Assembly: GCA_963810755.1 (NCBI GenBank)
Contig: CAWEOP010000002.1
Location: 682,001-746,000 of the forward strand
Direction of reading: 5' to 3'
Length of the DNA: 64,000 nt
From: FEN-1219 sp963810755
Lineage (GTDB): Bacteria > Pseudomonadota > Gammaproteobacteria > Steroidobacterales > Rariloculaceae
Position numbers and translations under genes: made by a program. Shown here piece by piece: positions 51,746-60,711 of this stretch (positions are counted from its first letter, which is position 1; each line of letters starts with the position of its first letter). A model generated the notes under the pieces. That model was not told where the DNA came from. It saw only the letters and a list, made by a program, of their open reading frames with translations, and made no database searches.

Positions 51746-52207
51746 TCAAGCCTTCAAATTCGCGGCTGCGCGATGAATCGCGGCGCGAATTCGGTGGTAG
51801 GTCGCGCAGCGGCAGAGATTGCCCTGCATCGCCGCGTCGATATCCGCATCGGTCGGCACGGCGTTCTTCGCGAGCAGCGCGCTCGCCGACATGATCTGGC
51901 CCGACTGGCAATAGCCGCACTGCACGACGTCAAGCTCGCGCCACGCTTGCTGCACGGCTTTGGCGGCCGGTGAGTCGAGCCCTTCGATCGTCGTGACGGA
52001 TTTACCGGCCACCGCGGAAACCGGCGTCACGCACGTCCGAATCGCCGTGCCGTCGAGATGCATCGTGCATGCGCCGCACATCGCAACACCGCAGCCGAAC
52101 TTCGATCCCGTGAGGTGTTGGCGGTCGCGGACGAACCAGAGCAGCGGCATCGCGGGATCGCCGTCGTGCTCCACGACGGTTCCGTTCAACGTGAAGGAAA
52201 CGCTCAT
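51746..52207 (-). CDS. 2Fe-2S small subunit of the molybdenum hydroxylase
   Basis: A 153-residue iron-sulfur protein with two clusters: the plant-type ferredoxin motif SKFGCGVAMCGACTMHLDG with a fourth cysteine in IRTCVTPV, and the helical-domain motif VQCGYCQSGQIM with GNLCRCATYHR. This is the IorA/XdhC-type small subunit, the electron carrier for the large subunit 14 bases downstream. ATG 52207 has AGGAGA 6 bases upstream. No signal peptide is visible, so the subunit is probably co-exported with the Tat-bearing partner, as is usual. Confidence 0.94.
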   Translation of the reverse strand: MSVSFTLNGTVVEHDGDPAMPLLWFVRDRQHLTGSKFGCGVAMCGACTMHLDGTAIRTCVTPVSAVAGKSVTTIEGLDSPAAKAVQQAWRELDVVQCGYCQSGQIMSASALLAKNAVPTDADIDAAMQGNLCRCATYHRIRAAIHRAAANLKA

Positions 52208-52478
52208 CGAAGTCTCCTGATGGCTATGAGACGAGCCAGAAAGCGACATCTTCTCTTGTGCGGGCGGTGAGCGTCCAGATTGAGAGGCTCGAAAGCGTTC
52301 TCCGACTTCGCGGTGGACGAAGGCTGCTTCGCACATCGCGGCTACTGGGCGCCAAGCGGTCGCTGTAATTTTGTGCGCGGCGACAGGGCGGCTGCCCACA
52401 GGAGATTCGGCCAACGGAAGGCGACCCAGGGACAGGCTTCCGGGTTGACCAAACGATCTCTTCGGGGGGGAAGCAACC
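52208..52478. promoter_or_regulatory. Divergent promoter region, hydroxylase and TonB receptor
   Basis: A 271-base gap between the divergent molybdenum hydroxylase and TonB receptor genes. It holds no gene I recognise and should carry both promoters. No clear operator repeat stands out; the receptor gene has a GGGGGG(A)AG ribosome-binding site just before 52479. Confidence 0.3.
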
Positions 52479-54989
52479 ATGCTCACGTTAGTTCGGAGTG
52501 GAGCGCTCGTCTGCGCAGCCTTTCTCTGCGCCCTGCTCGTCTCGCCCGGTGCGGCGGTTGCGCAAGGGGCCGACGGCGATGACCGGCCCCGCGCGCTCGA
52601 AGAAATCATCGTGACTGCCCGATTCCGCGAGGAAAACCTGCAGCAGACGCCCGTGGCCATCACCGCCGTGTCCGGCGATGAGCTGGCAGCGATGAGCTTC
52701 ACGAACATGAGCGAGATTGGCCGCGCCGTGCCGAACGCCTTTTTCCGCCAGGCAACCGGTCCCTACGCGCGATCCAATCAGGTGTTCATCCGCGGCGTGG
52801 GGCAAGGCGATTTTCAGTTCACGCAAGAACCCCGCACGGCGACGTATGTCGATGACGTCTACTTCGCGTCGGTCTTCGGCTCGATCTTCGACCTTCTCGA
52901 CGTGCAGCAAGTCGAAGTGCTAAGAGGTCCGCAAGGCACGCTGTTTGGCCGCAACGCGATGGGAGGTGCGATCCGACTCGTGTCGAAGGTGCCCGAGGGC
53001 GGCGGCACGGGCAACGTCGAAGCCACGTTCGGCGATTTCGATCGCGTAGAGGTGCGCGGGTCTTTCGATCAAACGTTGGTCGACGACAAGCTGTTCATCC
53101 GCGTTTCCGGCGCAGCCAAGCACCGCGATGGCTATCAGAACCAACTCGACTTCACCTGCGACATGATCAATCGGGGCACGCCGCAGCTCGCCGGTATCGG
53201 CGACGGCGTGGTCGGCTGGAACGCCGATCCGGACGGGCCGTTCGGCCCGGGTCAGGGCAGCCCGATTTTGGGAGCCGTCGGCAGCGCCGCAGACAACGCG
53301 TTCTCGTTCCCGAGCAGGCGGCCGGGAGGCGGCGAAGTCGCGGACTCGTGCGTGACGAACAAGCTCGGCGGCGAGGACGTGCAAGCGGTGCGCGCGATGA
53401 TGCGCTGGGTCGCCAGCGACAAGTTCGACGCGACGCTGACCGCGCATTACTCGGACGATGAGTCGATCGTTCAGGCGAATTGGTTGTACGGTATCGGTAA
53501 TGCCGCCGGTGTCCAGAACACCGTGCCGGGCACGACGACCGGAATACCTGCGTACATCGCAGCCTACAACAATGCGGTCATCGGCGCCGAGTGGGGTATC
53601 GCCTACGACTCCCGGTTCGTTCCGACCGATCCCTTCGTTACATACGGCACGTACACCGATCTCATCAAGGGCCAGGTATATCCGCCCGTGAGCACGGCAA
53701 GGAGTCAAGGCTGGTCGGCCGTGTTCAATTGGGATTTGCGCGAAAACCTATCGCTGCGATTCATCCTGGCCGAGCACGAGGTGGCTGGCGAGTACTCGGA
53801 CGATAGCGACGTGTCGCCGGTGGCGCTGTCGAGCGTTTGGGGGCCGATAGAAAGCGACGAGAGCAGTTTCGAGACGCGGCTCTCTGGACGTGCGTTCAAC
53901 GACCGCTTCGATTGGACCATCGGTGCGTTCTTCTGGGATGCGACGCAAACCAATGGCGGCGTCGTGTCGCTCGACGCGTACCAGGTCCCGCTTCTGATCT
54001 GGGACAACAACGACATCAACGACGCCGAGAACGAAGGCTACTACTTCCACTCGATCACCTCGCTCACGGATAAGCTCTCGCTGACGGCTGGTTATCGAGT
54101 CTCCAAGGACGACAAGGTTTTCCAGTTCAACCACTTCTTCAGTGCAACGGTGCCCGGGGGCGGCGACTCGGACGATTGGAAACTCGGCCTCGATTACCAG
54201 ATCAACGACACCATGATGGTTTACGCACAAGCGGCCACTGGTTACACGGCCAGCACCTTCAACGGCCGGCCGTTCACACCCGAGCAGCTCATCGCCCAGC
54301 CGGCGGAGGATCTGCTTGCGTACGAGGTGGGCTTCAAGACTGACTTCGAGAACGTTCGCTTCAACGCGACGGTTTTCCACAGCGACTACAAGAGCCGCGT
54401 GGCCGGAGTCGCCAACGCGATCGACGCCGCCACGGGCCTGCCGAGCACCGTGGCGGTGACCGGACCGGCGATCATCGATGGACTCGAGTTCGAGGTGAAC
54501 GCCGCCTTCGGTCAGTTCTGGAATCTGAACGTCGCGGTCGGCTGGCTCGACTACTCCTCGGATGCGATCGCGGCCGGCCTGCCAAACCCGGGTACCCCGT
54601 GCGGATTCGACGTCTGCATCGCCGCGGACAATAGCGGCGCACCCCCGGGCCAACCGCGCAGCAACGTGGGCACGGGTCTCTCCTACGTCGCGATGCTCGG
54701 GAATGGCGGCACGATCACGCCGCGGATCGACGTGTTCTGGACCGACGAGGTAGCCAGCCTGCAACCGGGCAGCACCATCGACGCTTACGCCTTGACGAAC
54801 CTGCGAGTCACCTATCAAACACCGAGCCGCGATTGGTCGTTGTCGTTTGCCCTGACGAACGCCACCGACGAGTTCTACATGCTGAACAACTTCGACCTGC
54901 GGGCCTTCGACATCGGCACCGCCAGTGGACAGCCCGGCCGGCCGAGCGAGTGGGCCGTGACGTTCCGCCACGATTTCGGCGACAAGTAG
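52479..54989 (+). CDS. TonB-dependent outer-membrane receptor, second of two
   Basis: An 836-residue receptor. Signal peptide ends near residue 28 (GAAVAQ), then the TonB-box region LEEIIVTARFREENLQQTPV, plug motifs NMSEIGRAVPNAFF, NQVFIRGVGQGDFQF, YVDDVYFAS, QQVEVLRGPQGTLFGRNAMG, and a full barrel ending WAVTFRHDFGDK. Similar receptors are abundant in sphingomonads and gammaproteobacteria that use steroids, terpenes or aromatic compounds. It is divergent from the molybdenum hydroxylase and followed after 25 bases by the SnoaL-like gene, so a shared substrate is likely but unknown. No relation to the first receptor beyond the family. Confidence 0.93.
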   Translation: MLTLVRSGALVCAAFLCALLVSPGAAVAQGADGDDRPRALEEIIVTARFREENLQQTPVAITAVSGDELAAMSFTNMSEIGRAVPNAFFRQATGPYARSNQVFIRGVGQGDFQFTQEPRTATYVDDVYFASVFGSIFDLLDVQQVEVLRGPQGTLFGRNAMGGAIRLVSKVPEGGGTGNVEATFGDFDRVEVRGSFDQTLVDDKLFIRVSGAAKHRDGYQNQLDFTCDMINRGTPQLAGIGDGVVGWNADPDGPFGPGQGSPILGAVGSAADNAFSFPSRRPGGGEVADSCVTNKLGGEDVQAVRAMMRWVASDKFDATLTAHYSDDESIVQANWLYGIGNAAGVQNTVPGTTTGIPAYIAAYNNAVIGAEWGIAYDSRFVPTDPFVTYGTYTDLIKGQVYPPVSTARSQGWSAVFNWDLRENLSLRFILAEHEVAGEYSDDSDVSPVALSSVWGPIESDESSFETRLSGRAFNDRFDWTIGAFFWDATQTNGGVVSLDAYQVPLLIWDNNDINDAENEGYYFHSITSLTDKLSLTAGYRVSKDDKVFQFNHFFSATVPGGGDSDDWKLGLDYQINDTMMVYAQAATGYTASTFNGRPFTPEQLIAQPAEDLLAYEVGFKTDFENVRFNATVFHSDYKSRVAGVANAIDAATGLPSTVAVTGPAIIDGLEFEVNAAFGQFWNLNVAVGWLDYSSDAIAAGLPNPGTPCGFDVCIAADNSGAPPGQPRSNVGTGLSYVAMLGNGGTITPRIDVFWTDEVASLQPGSTIDAYALTNLRVTYQTPSRDWSLSFALTNATDEFYMLNNFDLRAFDIGTASGQPGRPSEWAVTFRHDFGDK

Positions 54990-55014
54990 GCGGGGCGGAG
55001 CGACGCGGAGCGGC

Positions 55015-56028
55015 ATGAAGCGAAGCTCGAATGTGCGAGGGACTGCTGCGTTCCTCGCGCTGGCGGCGTTGAGCTCGTCGCCAGCCGCTGCGCAGCCCGC
55101 CGGCACCACCGAAGCGTCGCGCCGCGCTTTGGAGGACTACGCGCGCCTACTCATGATCGAGCGAAACGTGATCGAGGCGATGGGGCGGCATTTCGATGCG
55201 AACCTCATTCAGCACGATGCCGAAATCGGCGACGGCGGGCACGGCGACGAACAGTTCCTCACGAACCGGCGGCAACAGCATCCCGAGCAATTTCTGTCGG
55301 AGGAGGAATACCACACGGTCGTCGACAACCTGCTGGCCGATGGGGACGTCATCGCGCTGAAATCCCATGTCTACACGAACCCCAAGGATCCCGGGCGGGT
55401 CTTCGTCGACATATGGCGCGTCGCAGCCGGCGGCAAGTTCGTCGAGCACTGGGACGTGATTCAGCCCGTGCCGAGCGCGCCGCTCAACGATGCAACGATG
55501 TGGTGCGGAGGCGCGAGCGACTACGACGAGGCCGACAAGGTCGGCGATACGGTCGCGCAGCCCGGCTGCGGTCATTCCGGACCGGCCGCTCATCGGCAGG
55601 ACGCGCTCGCCGCGGTCACCGCCTACACGACCATGAGCCAAGATCCCTTGCAATGCGCCGCAGCCGTCGAACGGTATTTCGCCGAGGATTTCGTGCAGCA
55701 CAGCCCCTACGTCGCGCAGGGCAAGGGAGCTCTGGTCGCGTACGAGCGAGAGCAGGCCCAACCCCGGCTGGCGAGCGGTCGAAAGTCGCAGACCGCGCGC
55801 GTCATCGCCGACGGGGATCTCGTGATGACGCATCGGCGCGTGACGACGAGCGCGGATCCGCGCGGCGCGGCTCATCTCGATCTGTACCGTGTACGGGACG
55901 GCAAGATCGTCGAGCACTGGGATGTGATTCAGCCCATCCCGCCGTTCAGCGTCGCCGGCCACTCCATGGTCGACGGACCGCTCGAGCCTGGTCGCACGGT
56001 CGGGAGGCCTGGCGAAACCGCGAAGTGA
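55015..56028 (+). CDS. Exported tandem SnoaL/NTF2-like protein
   Basis: A 337-residue exported protein with a signal peptide (to SPAAAQP) and two copies of a SnoaL/NTF2-like domain, about residues 30-155 and 195-320. Repeat landmarks are HFDANLIQHDAEIGDG then VDIWRVAAGGKFVEHWDVIQ in the first copy and YFAEDFVQHSPYVAQG then LDLYRVRDGKIVEHWDVIQ in the second. The matching HWDVIQP ends show internal duplication. SnoaL-like domains bind or isomerise hydrophobic rings. It sits 25 bases after the TonB receptor and probably works with it in the periplasm; the reaction is unknown. No frame problem is seen. Confidence 0.87.
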   Translation: MKRSSNVRGTAAFLALAALSSSPAAAQPAGTTEASRRALEDYARLLMIERNVIEAMGRHFDANLIQHDAEIGDGGHGDEQFLTNRRQQHPEQFLSEEEYHTVVDNLLADGDVIALKSHVYTNPKDPGRVFVDIWRVAAGGKFVEHWDVIQPVPSAPLNDATMWCGGASDYDEADKVGDTVAQPGCGHSGPAAHRQDALAAVTAYTTMSQDPLQCAAAVERYFAEDFVQHSPYVAQGKGALVAYEREQAQPRLASGRKSQTARVIADGDLVMTHRRVTTSADPRGAAHLDLYRVRDGKIVEHWDVIQPIPPFSVAGHSMVDGPLEPGRTVGRPGETAK

Positions 56029-56085
56029 TTCGCGACGACGGTCGCGGCGGCCCTCGCCCGAGTCGCGCATCCTAGAACCGCAACG

Positions 56086-57249
56086 TCAGCCGGCGTCCTG
56101 CCCCCAAAGCTCCTGGCTCGCGAGTCGTGCGCCTTCCACGAGAGCCGCAAACTTGGCCCACATGACGGTTGGATGCACCCGACGGATGTGATCCACCTGC
56201 GCGAATCCGCAGTCGGTTCCGGCGATGACGTTCTCGCGGCCCACGATCTTTGCAAACCGAATGATGCGGTCGGCCACCACACGCGAATGTTCGACGGTGA
56301 CGGTGTGATGCGTGATGACTCCCGGGATCAGGAGCTTGCCTTCGGGAAGTCCGACCTTCTGCCAAACTCGCCACTCATGTTCGTGCCGCGGGTTGGCCGC
56401 CTCGATCGCGTACGCGCCCGCCTTGACCTGCAAGATGAATTCGATGATCTCTTCCAGGGGAGCATCCGAAGTATGGGGCACGTGCCAGCTTCCGAAGCAG
56501 ACGTGATACCTCACGCGATCTTCTGGAATGTCGCGTAACGCAAAATTGAGCGCATCGACGCGAAGCTGCGCCCATTCGCGATACCGCGCCGCACTCTGTG
56601 AGGTCAATGCGTCGTACATGTTGGCGAGCACCGGGTCGTCCACCTGAACGATCAGCCCAGCGGCGTGGATCGCGCGATACTCTTCCCGGAGCGCCTCGGC
56701 GATCGCAAAAACGTAGTCCCGCTCGCTCGAATAGAACTCGTTGACGCCGTCGTACGCCGTGCTGCCCGGAGCCACTGCAGTCATGAAAGCCTCGGAAGCG
56801 CGCACGCCGTGCAATGCGCCAGTCAGGCTGTCGATCGCACGATTCAAGACGTCGTGGCCGCGGTAACGAATCGGTCCGACACAGGCTTCGGTCGGAACGC
56901 CCGTCATCGCCCGCGGGAACGCTTCGGCAAGAAATTCGGCGAACGTTTCGCGTTCCCGCCCCAGCCATTCTAGCTGCCGGAGCTGATCGGGCCGGTGCTC
57001 GAACCCGCTGATTCGCGCGAGGATGTAAGTGGCCCAGCTATCCTTGCCAAATTCGCCGTCGTTGACGATGTCGATGCCGACCTCTGCCTGTCGGCGCACG
57101 ACGTCCGCGACTGCGTTACGCAACCGCTCGGCGTACACGACCGGATCCTTCGGAGGACCGGTCTGCATGCTGGAGAGCGCGAGGAGCTCCGGGGGACGCG
57201 GAAGGCTGCCAGTGTGCGTGGTGAGGATACGATCTATGCTGCGTTTCAT
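56086..57249 (-). CDS. MetE C-terminal-like (cobalamin-independent methionine synthase II family) protein
   Basis: A 387-residue TIM-barrel protein of the MetE C-domain/epoxyalkane:coenzyme M transferase-like family. Landmarks are ILTTHTGSLPRPPELLAL, GIDIVNDGEFGKDSWATYIL, LIVQVDDPVLANMYD, YHVCFGSWHVPHTSDAP and IAGTDCGFAQVDHIRRVHP. Zinc-binding candidates are the histidine and cysteine of YHVCFGS and the late cysteine in TDCGF. The family is common in aromatic and xenobiotic degradation clusters, where it may demethylate or transfer thiols, but the reaction here is not known. The start MKRSIDRI at 57249 fits family length. It is divergent from the extradiol dioxygenase gene. Confidence 0.88.
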   Translation of the reverse strand: MKRSIDRILTTHTGSLPRPPELLALSSMQTGPPKDPVVYAERLRNAVADVVRRQAEVGIDIVNDGEFGKDSWATYILARISGFEHRPDQLRQLEWLGRERETFAEFLAEAFPRAMTGVPTEACVGPIRYRGHDVLNRAIDSLTGALHGVRASEAFMTAVAPGSTAYDGVNEFYSSERDYVFAIAEALREEYRAIHAAGLIVQVDDPVLANMYDALTSQSAARYREWAQLRVDALNFALRDIPEDRVRYHVCFGSWHVPHTSDAPLEEIIEFILQVKAGAYAIEAANPRHEHEWRVWQKVGLPEGKLLIPGVITHHTVTVEHSRVVADRIIRFAKIVGRENVIAGTDCGFAQVDHIRRVHPTVMWAKFAALVEGARLASQELWGQDAG

Positions 57250-57401
57250 GCGCCCGACCGGTTTGCGAGTCATCCTGCCGAAACTGGGCTAATCGTGCAC
57301 TTCGCGGGAAGCGAAGCGTGTTTCGCGGATCGCGGCTTCCGGAGACCATGATGCCTCGTAGACTCGATGGTTCGCGGACGAATGGCAGGAACCCGGCGCT
57401 C

Positions 57402-58415
57402 ATGGCGACGATTTGTGCAGTGATCTGTGCGTCGCACTCGCCCTTCCTGTATGCGGCACCGGAAGAATGGACTGCCGCACGACTCGCGCGAAACGCGTCA
57501 GATGCATTCGCGCCGGACCTTCCGCTCGATTCGACGGATGAAAACAAGGCAAAGCACGCGAGGTGCCTGCGCGCTTTCGACATCCTACGCACACAGCTCT
57601 CGAAGGCTCGTCCCGACGCTTTGATCGTGTTCGGCGACGATCAGCTCGAGCAATTCAACTTCGGCAACCTGCCCGCTTTTTGCGTATTCGTAGGCGAGAG
57701 CATCTCCGGCTACCGGATATCGAGATTCTTCGGGCTCCCTATCGGGCGTGATCGGCCCTTGAGACCGAAAACGCCGGAGCATTGGGTGACGCTGAAAGGC
57801 CATCCGGCGCTGGCAAAGAAGCTGGTAACCGAGCTCGTCTCGCGGCGCTTCGATATGGCCTTCAGTGCGGAGGGCAGCGGAGACGGCATCGGGCATGCGT
57901 TCACGCGGCCCCTCGAGTACCTCGTACCGGACGCGACGATTCCCATCGTTCCGATCTACATCAATTGTTACTACGGTCCACAGCCGACGGGGCGCCGGTG
58001 CTACGAGCTCGGGCGCGCGGTTCGCGAAATCGTCGATGCATGGCCGTCGGAGGCACGCATCGCGGTGATCGGCTCGGGCGGACTGTGGCACACGCCGATG
58101 GAGCCCAATGCGCACATCGACCGTGCTTTCGATCGTCAGATCTTGGACGCTCTTGCTCGCGGCGACGGCGAAACCATGGCCGCGATATTCGATTCGCGTC
58201 GGCCGGAGCTCGATCCGGCAGACGCCGGCCAGGTCGATCGCGTGAGCGGCGGAACGGGAATGATTCTGGGGCTCGGTAGTGGCGTCGGGGAGATCCGCAA
58301 TTGGATCGCGGCGACCGCAGTCGTCGACGGTGTGCCGGGCACCGTCGTCGACTACGTGGACCTCAACGCGTCGCCCGCAGGGATCGGCTTCGCCTACTGG
58401 AACCGGAGTAGCTGA
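57402..58415 (+). CDS. LigB-family extradiol ring-cleavage dioxygenase
   Basis: A 337-residue class III extradiol dioxygenase (LigB/gallate dioxygenase type). H12 in CASHSPF is the first iron ligand. The second position reads IVFGDDQLEQFN, where classic LigB has a histidine, so this belongs to the branch with a DDQ variant. Later landmarks are PIVPIYINCYYGPQPTGRRC and RIAVIGSGGLWHTPMEPN, the latter with the catalytic histidine. Such enzymes open catechol or gallate-type rings. The frame opens at 57318; ATG 57402, just before the conserved start and preceded by AGGAAC, is preferred. First of four tightly spaced genes. Confidence 0.88.
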   Translation: MATICAVICASHSPFLYAAPEEWTAARLARNASDAFAPDLPLDSTDENKAKHARCLRAFDILRTQLSKARPDALIVFGDDQLEQFNFGNLPAFCVFVGESISGYRISRFFGLPIGRDRPLRPKTPEHWVTLKGHPALAKKLVTELVSRRFDMAFSAEGSGDGIGHAFTRPLEYLVPDATIPIVPIYINCYYGPQPTGRRCYELGRAVREIVDAWPSEARIAVIGSGGLWHTPMEPNAHIDRAFDRQILDALARGDGETMAAIFDSRRPELDPADAGQVDRVSGGTGMILGLGSGVGEIRNWIAATAVVDGVPGTVVDYVDLNASPAGIGFAYWNRSS

Positions 58416-58423
58416 GATCGAAC

Positions 58424-59542
58424 ATGTACGAGAATCACGCCGTCATCGACACTCATGGCCACATTTCGACGCCGCCGCAGTTTCGAGCTTATGCATACAA
58501 CCTCATAGTGCTTCGCAATCCCAAGGAGCCCTTGGTCATCCCGGACGAGGCCATGCGGCCGGCACTCGAGCGCCATCTGCGCCTGATCGATGCGCAAGGC
58601 ATCGATTTGCAGCTGCTTTCCCCACGGCCGGTCGCGATGATGCACTGGGAACGACCCTTCCTCGTGGAGGCCTGGACGCGCGCAACGAACGAGGTCATAG
58701 CACGTCAATGCGCCATGCACCCCGATCGTTTTCAGGGCGTTGGTCAGCTGCCCCAGACACGCGGCGGCGACATGCTGCGCTGCGCGGACGAGCTCGAGCG
58801 CTGCGTCAACGAGCACGGGTTCGTCGGCGCTATCGTCAATCCTGACCCGGGTGCGGATCGCTCCTCGCCGGGCCTGAACGACCGCTACTGGGATCCGCTG
58901 TACGAGCGAGCTCAGGCGCTCGACGTCACGCTGATCGTGCATCCGTCGTTGACTCGCGACCCCCGGCTCGACGGTATTCCGAACGCGTATCAGTACAATA
59001 ACCTCACGGAGGAGACGCTCGCGACACTGCTGCTCGAGAAGAGCGACGTTTTCGAACGCTACCCGCGACTGAGAGTCGTCGTGTGCCACTGCGGAGGGGC
59101 GCCGCGACGTATGCTCGAGTTCGGGACACCGCTCGATCATACGAACCCTTCGCGAGGCCCCGACAACATGATCGGCGACAGCGGCGAGGTTGCAGGCGGT
59201 CAAGTCGGCAGTCTTTTTCGAAAGGAGAAGCGCCCGCCACCGAATCTCGATGCCAATCTGTTCTTCGATACGTGCGCGTACGATCCGCACTTCTTGGCCG
59301 CCGCGCTCAAGCAGCGCGGCGCGCATCGGATGGTCTTCGGAACCGAGGTGCCGGGCAGCGGCTCGGACTTGCTGAACCCGCGTACGGGCGCCGGCTCGGA
59401 CAACGTGCTCGCCCTCCTCGACAGCTTCGAATTTTTGAGCGCCGCGGCGAAGATCGACATCGTGCATCATAATCCGCTCAAGGTATTTCCGCGGATCGAC
59501 AAGAAAAGGCTCCGAACCGCGCCTACGCTCGGCCGAGGTTGA
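58424..59542 (+). CDS. Amidohydrolase, 4-oxalomesaconate hydratase/ACMSD-like
   Basis: A 372-residue metal-dependent amidohydrolase. The metal site starts IDTHGHISTPPQF; other candidate ligands are VTLIVHPSLTRD, VVVCHCGGAPRRM and the late MVFGTEVPGSGSD. The family includes ACMS decarboxylase and the oxalomesaconate hydratases LigJ/GalB, which act after 4,5-cleavage of protocatechuate or gallate. With the extradiol dioxygenase 8 bases upstream, a hydratase of the ring-cleavage product is the likeliest role, though a decarboxylase is possible. Stop overlaps a TTG used by the longer form of the next gene. Confidence 0.85.
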   Translation: MYENHAVIDTHGHISTPPQFRAYAYNLIVLRNPKEPLVIPDEAMRPALERHLRLIDAQGIDLQLLSPRPVAMMHWERPFLVEAWTRATNEVIARQCAMHPDRFQGVGQLPQTRGGDMLRCADELERCVNEHGFVGAIVNPDPGADRSSPGLNDRYWDPLYERAQALDVTLIVHPSLTRDPRLDGIPNAYQYNNLTEETLATLLLEKSDVFERYPRLRVVVCHCGGAPRRMLEFGTPLDHTNPSRGPDNMIGDSGEVAGGQVGSLFRKEKRPPPNLDANLFFDTCAYDPHFLAAALKQRGAHRMVFGTEVPGSGSDLLNPRTGAGSDNVLALLDSFEFLSAAAKIDIVHHNPLKVFPRIDKKRLRTAPTLGRG

Positions 59543-59574
59543 CGGCTCGAGTCGATCCTCCGGGGGGACGCGTC

Positions 59575-60657
59575 ATGGTCACGTGCCTGTCGCCGAACGG
59601 TCCGATGGTCCACCATGTGGGACCCGCGGCGTCTCGCCTACTGGTCGCGACGACCCGCGGCGTTGCGATCTTGGACCCCGAAGGACCCGCGCACTGGACG
59701 GTCACCGCAATCACCCTCGAAGGACGACACGTCAGCGCGCTGCTATTCGAGCCCTCCCGAGGCGGCGTGTTCGCCGGGACGCACGACGAAGGAATTTTTT
59801 TCAGCTCGGACCAAGGAGCGACGTGGGCGGCGGCGCACGGACTCACGCATACCAACGTTTTTTCCCTCAACTATTCGATCACCGACCGCGCGGTGAGGCT
59901 GCTCGCAGGGACCGAGCCCGTCATGCTCTATAGCAGCACCGACTACGGCCGCACGTGGCGGGTGCATTCCGCCATCGGCGAGATGGCCGGCCGTGAGAAA
60001 TGGACCTTCCCCGCTCCTCCTCACGTCGCGCATCTCAAGTCGATCGCGGTTCACCCGGCGCAGCCCGACGTTTACTATGCCTGTATCGAGCAAGGTGCTC
60101 TGCTGAAGACGACCGATGCCGGACGCACGTGGCGCGAGTTGAGCGCCTATGCCCTCGCGGACGACCGTTGGTACCGCGATATCCACAAGCTCGTCCCGGG
60201 GTCGCGTGATCCGCGGCAGCTCTTCATGAGCACGGGCGTCGGCGTCTATCGCAGCGGCGACGCCGGTGAATCGTGGGAGAAGCTGACGGGCGATGACTTC
60301 GCGATCGGCTACCCGGACCACCTGATCGTGTCGCCGCGCGACGAGAAAACGGTGTTCGTGGCAGGCGCGTCGACGTCGCCCAACGTGTGGCGGCAGACGC
60401 ATGCCGCGAAGTCGGTCGTGATGTGCAGCCGAGATGGGGGTATCCGCTGGCACCCCGCTGCCGACGGCCTGCCCGTCAACGGACGCGCAGCCATCGAAGC
60501 GATGAGCGTTGCCATCGCGGAAGACAAGTATGAGCTGTTCGTAGCCAACACCGACGGTGAGGTGTATACGAGCGGCGACGAAGGCGCCAGTTGGAGGAGG
60601 ATCGCGTGCGGCCTCGCGCCTATCGCTAAGGCCATGCACGCAAGATATCTCACGTAA
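59575..60657 (+). CDS. BNR/sialidase-like beta-propeller protein
   Basis: A 360-residue protein built of repeated blades with Asp-box-like motifs: FFSSDQGATW, LYSSTDYGRTWRV, LLKTTDAGRTWRE, VYRSGDAGESWEK, MCSRDGGIRWHP and VYTSGDEGASWRR. It has no signal peptide and so is probably cytoplasmic. Such repeat proteins fold as beta-propellers and serve as enzymes or assembly factors (Ycf48-like); the function in this catabolic operon is unknown. ATG 59575 follows a strong CGGGGGGAC site; a TTG at 59539 overlapping the previous stop is the alternative. Confidence 0.8.
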   Translation: MVTCLSPNGPMVHHVGPAASRLLVATTRGVAILDPEGPAHWTVTAITLEGRHVSALLFEPSRGGVFAGTHDEGIFFSSDQGATWAAAHGLTHTNVFSLNYSITDRAVRLLAGTEPVMLYSSTDYGRTWRVHSAIGEMAGREKWTFPAPPHVAHLKSIAVHPAQPDVYYACIEQGALLKTTDAGRTWRELSAYALADDRWYRDIHKLVPGSRDPRQLFMSTGVGVYRSGDAGESWEKLTGDDFAIGYPDHLIVSPRDEKTVFVAGASTSPNVWRQTHAAKSVVMCSRDGGIRWHPAADGLPVNGRAAIEAMSVAIAEDKYELFVANTDGEVYTSGDEGASWRRIACGLAPIAKAMHARYLT

Positions 60658-60711
60658 CCCGTGTCGTCCGCCTCTCGCCAATCACAGAAACTCCGCGCGC
60701 GGTTTCGGCAA

